A stretch of 6,531 nt of DNA from a bacterium HR12 (GTDB lineage Bacteria; Actinomycetota; UBA4738; HRBIN12), in NCBI GenBank assembly GCA_002898915.1, contig BEHO01000067.1:1-6531 (forward strand), given 5' to 3'. This document shows positions 1 to 5,389 of this stretch, piece by piece. Within the stretch, counting starts at the first letter, position 1, and each line of letters opens with the position of its first letter. The notes under the pieces were generated by a model. That model did no database searches. It was not told the DNA's origin and saw nothing but the letters and a program-made list of their open reading frames with translations. The position numbers and the translations under genes are program-made.

Positions 1-1
1 C

Positions 2-775
2 ACCCCCGTGGCCCGCTTCCGCGGCGCGCGGGGGAGCGTCCTCGTCGAGACCCCCACCGGCGAGGTGCGGGCGCGCGCCGGCGTGCTCGCGCTGGGGGCG
101 TACGCCGCGCCCCTCCCCGCGTTCCGCCGGACGGTGATGCCGCGCGGGACGTACATCGTGCTGACGGAGCCGATCCCCGACCGCCTCGCCGAGATCGGGT
201 GGACGGGCGGCGAGGGGATCTACGACTTCCGCACGGCCCTCCACTACGTCCGCACGACCCGCGACGGGCGGATCGCCTTCGGCGCGGCCTCGGCTCGGGC
301 GGGCCTCGGGACGGGCCTCGGCCCGCGCCTCCGGTACGACCCGGTGAGCGTCGGCCGCCTGATCCGGGACTTCGCGCGGTGGTTCCCGACCCTCTCCGAC
401 GTGCGGTTCGAGTGCGCCTGGGGCGGCCCGATGGACGTGACGGGGCTCCACCTCCCCTTCTTCGGCACCCTGCCGGGCGGCGCCGTGCACTACGGGCTCG
501 GCTACACCGGCGGCGGCGTCGGCCCCTGCCGGCTCGGGGGGCGGATCCTCTCGGGGCTCGCGCTCGGGATCGAGGACGAGCACACCACCCTTCCCCTGGT
601 CGGCCTCCGGCCCAAGCCCTTCCCCCCGGAGCCGCTGCGCTCGCCGGGGGCGGCGCTCGTGCAGGCGGCGATCGTGCGCCGGGACGACGCGCTCGACCTC
701 GGCGAGCGGCCGAACCCGCTGGTGGACCAGCTCGCGCGCCTGCCCCGGCGCCTCGGGTACCACATCGGCCCCTGA
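2..775 (+). CDS. FAD-dependent oxidoreductase, DAO family (5'-truncated, C-terminal part)
   Basis: This is the C-terminal portion of a D-amino-acid-oxidase/glycine-oxidase-like flavoenzyme. Family members oxidise amines or amino acids with FAD, but the substrate here cannot be told. The frame is open to the left edge, so the Rossmann motif GxGxxG and the true start lie outside the window; the GTG at position 8 is only the first in-frame start codon visible. Counting from that GTG, the typical DAO landmarks are a strand ending LALGAYAAPL (residues 27-36), the substrate-domain stretch RTTRDGRIAFG (82-92), the conserved WGG (138-140), and the C-terminal FAD-contact segment GLGYTGGGVGP (163-173) followed by GGRILSGLALG. 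Many relatives have GYSGHGV at that segment. A tail of about 65 residues (189-255) continues beyond the last FAD motif. The gene ends in TGA 9 bases before the convergent fakA-type stop. The family call is firm; the specific enzyme is unknown. Confidence 0.85.
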   Translation, partial: TPVARFRGARGSVLVETPTGEVRARAGVLALGAYAAPLPAFRRTVMPRGTYIVLTEPIPDRLAEIGWTGGEGIYDFRTALHYVRTTRDGRIAFGAASARAGLGTGLGPRLRYDPVSVGRLIRDFARWFPTLSDVRFECAWGGPMDVTGLHLPFFGTLPGGAVHYGLGYTGGGVGPCRLGGRILSGLALGIEDEHTTLPLVGLRPKPFPPEPLRSPGAALVQAAIVRRDDALDLGERPNPLVDQLARLPRRLGYHIGP

Positions 776-784
776 CCCCGGGAG

Positions 785-2392
785 CTACTCGACGCCGAGC
801 GCGTAGGCCTGGTGGGGCTGCCCGCCCCTGAGCACCTGGATCCCGAGGTCCGGGCGGAGCGCCCGCGCCCGCGCGAGCACGGCCTCGGTGGCCGCCTCGT
901 TCGAGCCCTCCCCCTCGATCACGGTGAGGACCTCCGGCGCATCGCCCACGAGGCCGGGGAGGACGAGCCCCACCGCGTCCTCGACGCTCGCCGCGGCGCC
1001 CACCGCTCCCTCCGGCGTCATCGCGAGCCACTCCCCCGCCCGGACGGTCCGTCCGTCGACCTCCGCGTCCCGCACCGCCCGCACCACCCACCCCGAGCGC
1101 ACGAGCGCCGCCTCCTCCGCCATCGCCCTCGCCACCGCCTCGACCTCGCCCTCGGGGTCGTAGACGCGGACCGCGGCGATCTGCTCCGGGATGCTGCGGC
1201 AGGCCACCACGCGCGTGGGCCGCGGCGCGAGGGCCGCCGCCTCCTCCGCAGCCGGCCGGAACCGGGGGTCGGCCAGGACGAGCACGACCGCGTCGCCGTG
1301 GGCCGTCTCGACCGCGTCCACGAGCTCGCCGACGGAGGGGGCCGCGGCCCGGCTCCCGGTGAGCACCCGGACGCCGAACGAGCGGAGCAGCCGCCGGAGG
1401 CCGTCCCCCGTGGCCACCGCGATCGCCGCGGTCCGAACGTGATCGGGCTCGGGCTCCGGCGGGAGCCCCCGCTCCTCCACGGTCTGGAGCACGAGGTCGG
1501 TGACCCGCACCGAGCGGGGACGGCCGAAGCCCGCCAGGGCCTCGATGGCCTCGCCCGGCTGGTCGGTGTGGATGTGGCAGGTCCAGGTGCCCTCGCCACC
1601 CACGACGACCACGGCCCCGCCGATCCGGCCCCACGCCTCCCGCAGGGCGGGGATCACCTCGGCCGGCGCCTCGAGCAGGCACGCCACCTCGTACCGGTGG
1701 TCGCCGTCGTGGGAGCCCTCGCCGGGCGAGGACACGGCCCGGGGCTCGGCGACCGGCGCCGGCTCCGGCAGGGGCCGTCCATCCGTGGCCGAGAGCAGCG
1801 CGTCGAGGAGCAGCACGAAGCCCGTGCCCCCGGCGTCCACGACCCCCGCCCGCGCGAGCGCCGGCAGGAGCTCCGGTGTGCGCTCCAGGGTCCGGACCGC
1901 CGCGGCCCGCGCCGCCTCGAGCGTACCGACGAGATCCGCGCCGCCCCCGGCCGCATCGGTCGCGGCCTCCGCCGCCGCCCGGGCCACCGTGAGGATGGTC
2001 CCCTCCACGGGGTCGCGGATCGCCCCCTCCGCCGCCCGGGCCGCCGCGGCGAGGGCATCCGCGAGCTCGGCCGGCCCGACCGCCTCGACGCCGGCCAGGC
2101 GCTCGGCGAGGGTCCGCAGGAGCTGGGCGAGGATCACCCCCGAGACCCCGCGGGCCCCGAGGAGGACGCCGTCGGCGATGGCCCGCATCGTGCTCCGCAT
2201 GTCCGCCGGAGCCCCCTCCAGGGCGCGGACGACGGCCTCCAGCGTGAGCGTCATGTTCGTGCCGGTGTCGGCGTCGGGGACGGGGTAGACGTTCAGGCGG
2301 TTGACGGCCGGGGCGTGGGACCGGAGCGTCTGGAGCCCGAGCGTCATCGCCGCGCGGACGTCGGCGGCGGACAGGCGCTCGAGCCTCGGCAC
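785..2392 (-). CDS. fakA: DAK2-domain fatty acid kinase catalytic subunit, FakA/YloV type
   Basis: The 535-residue product closely matches the length and domain order of FakA (about 550 residues in Staphylococcus). In characterised members, FakA phosphorylates a fatty acid held by a DegV-type FakB protein, giving acyl-phosphate for phospholipid synthesis in the cytoplasm. The N-terminal DAK2 kinase domain (about 1-205) shows NVYPVPDADTGTNM (34-47), with the Mg/ATP-binding acidic pair D40 and D42, then GARGVSGVILAQ (79-90), DPVEGTILTVAR (128-138) and AGVVDAGGTGF (182-192). A Pro/Ala-rich linker leads to the middle domain, with CHIHTDQPG (272-280) holding the conserved His-x-His. The C-terminal DAK-phosphatase-like domain has RSIPEQIAAV (399-408) and ends with RGGQPHQAY. 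Two usually conserved positions differ: PDADTGT for PDGDTGT, and GARGVSG for GARGNSG. The GTG start is well constrained, because an in-frame TAG lies 9 bases upstream at 2402-2404. Kinase activity is inferred from family membership. Confidence 0.92.
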   Translation of the reverse strand: MPRLERLSAADVRAAMTLGLQTLRSHAPAVNRLNVYPVPDADTGTNMTLTLEAVVRALEGAPADMRSTMRAIADGVLLGARGVSGVILAQLLRTLAERLAGVEAVGPAELADALAAAARAAEGAIRDPVEGTILTVARAAAEAATDAAGGGADLVGTLEAARAAAVRTLERTPELLPALARAGVVDAGGTGFVLLLDALLSATDGRPLPEPAPVAEPRAVSSPGEGSHDGDHRYEVACLLEAPAEVIPALREAWGRIGGAVVVVGGEGTWTCHIHTDQPGEAIEALAGFGRPRSVRVTDLVLQTVEERGLPPEPEPDHVRTAAIAVATGDGLRRLLRSFGVRVLTGSRAAAPSVGELVDAVETAHGDAVVLVLADPRFRPAAEEAAALAPRPTRVVACRSIPEQIAAVRVYDPEGEVEAVARAMAEEAALVRSGWVVRAVRDAEVDGRTVRAGEWLAMTPEGAVGAAASVEDAVGLVLPGLVGDAPEVLTVIEGEGSNEAATEAVLARARALRPDLGIQVLRGGQPHQAYALGVE

Positions 2393-2398
2393 GGCCGT

Positions 2399-2404
2399 AT
2401 CCTA
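2399..2404 (-). promoter_or_regulatory. Candidate -10 box (TAGGAT) of the fakA-type gene; possible leaderless start
   Basis: On the minus strand TAGGAT fits the TANNNT -10 pattern and lies exactly six bases before the GTG start codon. Transcription would therefore begin at or next to the start codon, giving a leaderless mRNA, which is common in high-GC Gram-positives. No good -35 hexamer is visible 17 bases upstream. The same AGGA could instead act as a weak Shine-Dalgarno with an 8-base spacer, so the evidence is ambiguous. Confidence 0.4.
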
Positions 2405-2405
2405 C

Positions 2406-2452
2406 GCGGGTCGACCCCGCCCCCATCCGGTACCATCGGCGGGCGACCCCGC
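2406..2452. repeat. Near-identical direct repeat pair in the divergent control region (candidate operator)
   Basis: GCGGGTCGACCCCGC at 2406-2420 recurs as GCGGGCGACCCCGC at 2439-2452, differing only by one missing T. The copies start 33 bases apart, about three DNA helical turns, so they lie on roughly the same face. The first copy contains the perfect 10-base palindrome GGGTCGACCC (2408-2417). It abuts the candidate -10 of the fakA-type gene, while the second lies in the leader of the divergent membrane-protein gene. The placement suits a repressor or activator site controlling both genes. In DNA this GC-rich, chance similarity is a real alternative. Confidence 0.35.
2431..2436 (+). promoter_or_regulatory. 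Candidate -10 box (TACCAT) for the membrane protein/hydrolase unit
   Basis: TACCAT matches TANNNT and is the only AT-containing hexamer of this type in the short divergent region on this strand. It ends 22 bases before the ATG at 2459, predicting a leader of about 15 bases. There is no convincing -35 box, and no clear Shine-Dalgarno precedes the ATG. Confidence 0.3.
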
Positions 2453-2458
2453 GACACC

Positions 2459-3090
2459 ATGCAGCCCGCCCTCCACATCCCACGCCTCCGGACGCTGGCC
2501 CGCCACGCGCTCCCCCACGTGCTCGAGGGCACGCTGATCCCGGTCGCGCTGTTCTACGGCGGCCTGCGCCTGATCGGCCCAGTCGGCGCCTTGGCGGCCG
2601 CCCTCGGCTGGTCCTACGCCGCGCTCCTCCGCCGGGCGCTCCTCCGGCGCCGCATCCCGGGCCTGCTCCTCCTCGGCGCGCTCGGGCTCACCGTCCGCAC
2701 CGCGGTCTCGCTCGCCACCGGCAGCCTGTTCGTCTACTTCCTCCAGCCCACGATCGGGACGGTGATGACCGCGATCGCGTTCCTGCTCTCGGCGCCCTCC
2801 GGCAGGCCCCTCGCCGAGCGCCTGGCCCGGGACTTCGTCCCCCTGCCGCCCGCGGTCATCGCGCACCCGGTGGTCCGGCGGCTGTTCGTGCGGATCTCGC
2901 TCCTCTGGGCCTTCGTCCTGCTCGCCAACGCCGCCGTCACGATCGGCCTCCTGCTCACCGAGGGCATCGCCACCTTCCTCCTCACGCGCACCCTCGCTAC
3001 GCTGGTGCTGATGGCGGCGCCGTGGCGGTCTCCACCGTCTGGTTCCGACGCGGGCTCCGGCGCCACGGCCTGCTCGCGACGCGGGGATGA
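2459..3090 (+). CDS. Six-helix membrane protein, VC0807-like, with an apparent frameshift near the 3' end
   Basis: The product is an integral membrane protein of unknown function that resembles the VC0807/septation-protein-A-like group; that assignment is from remembered sequence character only. Hydrophobic helices fall at about residues 22-40, 42-58, 67-85, 88-111, 143-165 and 176-197. Between helices four and five is a basic cytoplasmic-type loop with SGRPLAERLARDFVPLPP (114-131), a hallmark-like segment. As written, the frame leaves the membrane domain after LVLMAA (residue 187, about 3019) and runs as Arg/Gly/Ser-rich sequence to 3220, 134 bases into the next gene. Stepping back one base at 3019-3021 instead gives AVAVSTVWFRRGLRRHGLL and a TGA at 3088-3090 that overlaps the hydrolase ATG. 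This completes helix six and adds a basic tail, making 210 residues. I therefore place the end at 3090 and treat the shift as a one-base deletion or sequence error. The hydrolase is its coupled partner. Confidence 0.7.
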
Positions 3091-3812
3091 GCGCGACGAC
3101 GATCGCCACCGCCGACGGGATCCGGCTCGCGGTGCGCTGGTGGGAGGCGCGCCGGCCGAGCGGCGCCGCGGTGGTGCTCGTGCACGGCTTCACCGGCTCC
3201 AAGGACGACCCCCGGCTTGAGGCCGTGGCGCGGGCCCTCGCCGCGCGGGACCTCGACGTCCTCGCCTACGACGCGCGGGGCCACCACGCCTCCGAGGGCG
3301 TGTGCACCCTGGGGGACCTGGAGCGCCTGGACGTGGCCGCGGCGGTGGCCGCCGCGCGGGAGCGGGCGGAGCGGGTGGTGACGGTCGGCGCCTCCATGGG
3401 CGCCATCGCCGTGCTGCGGTACGCGGCCGAGGACCCGGACCTCGCCGGGGTGGTCTCGGTGAGCAGCCCGGCCCTCTGGCGCCTGCCCCGGAACGCGCGG
3501 GCGCTCCTCGCCACCGCCCTTACCCGCACTCGGCTCGGTCGCCTCGTCGCGGCCCGCCGGCTCCACGTGCGGATCTCGCCCGACTGGCGGGACCCCGATC
3601 CGCCGCGGACCCTCGCGGCCCGGATCCGCTCGCCCCTCGCCGTCGTCCACGGGCGCGAGGACCGGCTCGTCCCGCCCTCGGAGGCGGCCCTCCTCGTGTC
3701 GGTCGCGCCGAACGGACGCCTGTTCCTCGTCCCGGGGATGGGGCACGCCTTCGACGCCGCCGCCGTGCCGGCTATCGTCGAGGCCGTGGCCTGGACGCTC
3801 TCGGCGTCCTGA
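3087..3812 (+). CDS. Alpha/beta-fold hydrolase (serine esterase/lipase-like)
   Basis: This is a compact 241-residue alpha/beta hydrolase with a complete catalytic set. The oxyanion-region motif is LVHGFTGSKDD (31-41). The nucleophile elbow is GASMGA with Ser103, the acid is Asp192 in HGREDRLVP (188-196), and the base is His220 in GMGHAF (217-222). The strand-four motif YDARGHHASEG (61-71) is the usual D-x-RGHGxS with His in place of the second Gly. There is no signal peptide, so it is probably cytoplasmic. The length and motifs fit the Hydrolase_4/serine aminopeptidase-like and carboxylesterase families, and the substrate is not predictable. The ATG overlaps the restored stop of the membrane-protein gene (ATGA), implying translational coupling, with GGGG directly before it. 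It lies between fakA-type and fakB-type genes, so release of acyl chains is an attractive but unproven role. Confidence 0.88.
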   Translation: MSATTIATADGIRLAVRWWEARRPSGAAVVLVHGFTGSKDDPRLEAVARALAARDLDVLAYDARGHHASEGVCTLGDLERLDVAAAVAAARERAERVVTVGASMGAIAVLRYAAEDPDLAGVVSVSSPALWRLPRNARALLATALTRTRLGRLVAARRLHVRISPDWRDPDPPRTLAARIRSPLAVVHGREDRLVPPSEAALLVSVAPNGRLFLVPGMGHAFDAAAVPAIVEAVAWTLSAS

Positions 3813-3818
3813 GCGTCC
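3793..3818. terminator. Stem-loop at the convergent gene junction, possible bidirectional terminator
   Basis: GGACGCTC (3793-3800) and GAGCGTCC (3811-3818) form a perfect 8-base-pair stem with a 10-base loop, spanning the hydrolase stop codon. The loop itself holds GCGTCC (3804-3809), so GGACGC can pair instead with this inner copy as a 6-base-pair stem with a 5-base loop. The two hairpins exclude each other. It sits where two converging genes end only 10 bases apart, as expected for a shared terminator. It has no T-tract on either side, which weakens the call, although U-less hairpin terminators have been proposed in high-GC actinobacteria. Confidence 0.4.
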
Positions 3819-3822
3819 CTCC

Positions 3823-4497
3823 CTACCGACCCGGATCCACCCACTCCCGCCGGAGGACGTTGAAGGCCACGCGACGCCCGTCCCCCGCCTCCAGGGTGAG
3901 GACCAGGTCGCGCTCCTCCACGATCGTGAGGGGGCCGAGCCCCTGCGGGGCCTCGTAGAAGCCCCCGTCGGGCGTCTCCACCAGGAGGCCCCACCTCCGC
4001 TCGACGACCGGCCCCCCGCCCTCCATACGGATCGTCTGGATCACCGCGTCGACGACGTACGGCTGACCCTTCAGGAGGGCGGACCACCGGTTGATCACCT
4101 CGTAGGAGCCGGGGACGATGACCTCACGCTGCCCAGGCGGGGCGGGGGGCCAGATCCCGACGCGATCGAGCTTCACCTCACGGTCCGCGGCACCGAGCGG
4201 GGGCTCGGGCGCGAGACCGTTCGGTCGCTCGCAGAGGGCGCCGAGCGCCTGCCACTCCTCCTCGAACCGCTGGCTCCGCTGGGAGATCGCCTCGGGATCC
4301 GCGAGCTCGGGCATGGCGTCGTACGCCGCCTCGAGGGCGGCGGCCCGCTCACCGATCGAGGCCGGGTCGCACGCCGGATCCTCGGCCGCGGCCAGCCGCA
4401 CACCCAGCGCGGCGCCGAGGCCGAGGAGCACCCCCGCCTTCGCGGGCACGCCCTTCTCCACGATCCTTCTCGCCACGTTCCGCACCGTCCCCGTCAT
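3823..4497 (-). CDS. Unrecognised protein with N-terminal export signal or membrane anchor
   Basis: I do not recognise a family for this 224-residue protein. A basic N-terminus (R6, R10, R11, K15, K20) precedes a hydrophobic stretch at 21-38 (AGVLLGLGAALGVRLAAA). The pattern suits a Sec signal peptide, possibly cut at AAA|ED around residue 38, or a single membrane anchor. Next come a charged, helix-prone region (about 45-90) bounded by C43 and C89, which could form a disulfide, and a proline-rich linker. The C-terminal domain (about 105-224) looks beta-rich, with short alternating strands such as VIVPGSYEVINRW and RRWGLLVETPDGGFYE. The ATG is supported by GGGAG at 4507-4511, nine bases upstream. 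The reading frame stays open much further upstream, but there it only shadows the DegV gene. It follows the DegV stop by 16 bases and is the last gene of the unit, so co-expression with FakB and the transporter is likely. Function is unknown. Confidence 0.75.
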   Translation of the reverse strand: MTGTVRNVARRIVEKGVPAKAGVLLGLGAALGVRLAAAEDPACDPASIGERAAALEAAYDAMPELADPEAISQRSQRFEEEWQALGALCERPNGLAPEPPLGAADREVKLDRVGIWPPAPPGQREVIVPGSYEVINRWSALLKGQPYVVDAVIQTIRMEGGGPVVERRWGLLVETPDGGFYEAPQGLGPLTIVEERDLVLTLEAGDGRRVAFNVLRREWVDPGR

Positions 4498-4513
4498 CGC
4501 GACGCGCTCCCGA

Positions 4514-5389
4514 TCAAGGGGTCCCGGACGTCGCGTGGATGTCCCCTTGGTCCGCGGGCTGAGCGTCCTCCCACCACCAGGCGAGGCCGAACAGGTCGGG
4601 CCCGGTGTGGGCGACCATGACCGGGCCGAACGCGCCGAGGAGCTCGGTCGCCGGCCGGATCCGTTCGCGCACGGCGGCGAGGAGCCGGGCGGCGGGCTCC
4701 GGCGCCAGCGCGTGCATCGCCGCGACGTGGAGCCGGGCCCCCGGCGTCCGACCCTCCATGCAGGCCGCGACCATCCGCTCGATGGCGGCCCGGTCGCTCC
4801 GCGCGGGCCGGAGCGGCCGGACGCGCCCCGCACGCAGCTCGATGAGGGGCTTGATACCGAGCTGGCGCCCGACCCACGCCGCGAGCTCCGGCACGTGGCC
4901 GCCCCGGGCGACGCGGTCGAGGTTCGCCAGGGTCGCGACGAGCCGAACCCGGGCCGCCGCGCGGCGTGCGGCCGCATCCACGCGCTCGAGGGGCTCGCCC
5001 TCCCGCGCCACCCGCGCCGCGGCGGCCACGACGAGCCCCTCGGCCCCCGCCGCCGTCCCCGTGTCGACCACGCGGACGCGGTCGCCGAAGGGCTGCGCCG
5101 CGAGGCGCGCGGACTCGAAGACCGCCGAGAGCCGTCGCGCCACCGTGAGCACGAGCGCCCCCTCGGGGCCGAGCGCCGCCTCGATCGCCGCCCGGAGCTC
5201 GCCGGGGGTGGGCCCGGAGGTGGTGATGCCCTCATCGAGCCGCCGGACCACCTCCTCCAGCGTGAGCTCGTCCTCCCGGTAGGGCCGTCCCCCGATCGTG
5301 ACCCACATCGGCACGACGACGACCCCGAGCTCGGCCGCGACCTCCGGCGGCAGGGCCGCCGCGCTATCGGTGAGGACGGCCACCGTCAC
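4514..5389 (-). CDS. DegV family fatty-acid-binding protein, FakB type
   Basis: The 291-residue product has DegV architecture from end to end. Family members bind a fatty acid in a deep pocket and present it to FakA for phosphorylation. Landmarks are AVLTDSAAALPPE (4-16), VVVVPMWVTIGG (23-34), the head-group loop TTSGPTP (56-62), LSAVFESARLAA (87-98, where most members have LSGTYQSA), VVDTGTAAGAEGL (107-119), the mid-protein signature RVARGGHVPEL (159-169), LGIKPLIELRAG (177-188), and the pocket-closing HTGPDLFGLAWWW (261-273). The protein then carries a polar tail of about 18 residues. The start is GTG at 5387-5389, overlapping the transporter stop as GTGA, with GGAGGG at 5399-5404 as a well-spaced ribosome binding site. 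Chain-length and saturation preference cannot be read. The FakA-type partner gene is about 2.1 kb away on the same strand but in another transcription unit. Confidence 0.93.
   Translation of the reverse strand: MTVAVLTDSAAALPPEVAAELGVVVVPMWVTIGGRPYREDELTLEEVVRRLDEGITTSGPTPGELRAAIEAALGPEGALVLTVARRLSAVFESARLAAQPFGDRVRVVDTGTAAGAEGLVVAAAARVAREGEPLERVDAAARRAAARVRLVATLANLDRVARGGHVPELAAWVGRQLGIKPLIELRAGRVRPLRPARSDRAAIERMVAACMEGRTPGARLHVAAMHALAPEPAARLLAAVRERIRPATELLGAFGPVMVAHTGPDLFGLAWWWEDAQPADQGDIHATSGTP

Noticed and set aside
776..800. Terminator between the oxidoreductase and fakA-type genes
   Set aside because: Only a SmaI-like CCCGGG palindrome and a 4-bp stem are present, too weak to call in DNA this GC-rich.
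812..2458. Very long + strand open frame antisense to the fakA-type gene, continuous with the membrane-protein gene
   Set aside because: Its translation is Arg/Gly/Pro-rich low-complexity sequence without domains. It shadows a well-supported DAK2 gene, and long spurious open frames are expected at this GC content. Only the part from 2459 looks like protein.
3014..3024. Programmed -1 ribosomal frameshift site
   Set aside because: The sequence has no classical slippery heptamer and I see no obvious downstream stimulator. A single-base error or mutation explains it more simply.
4498..5235. N-terminal extension of the unrecognised protein in the same minus-strand frame
   Set aside because: The extension is an out-of-frame shadow of DegV with Arg/Ser-rich sequence. 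The ATG at 4497 has a good ribosome binding site, so the shorter form is preferred.
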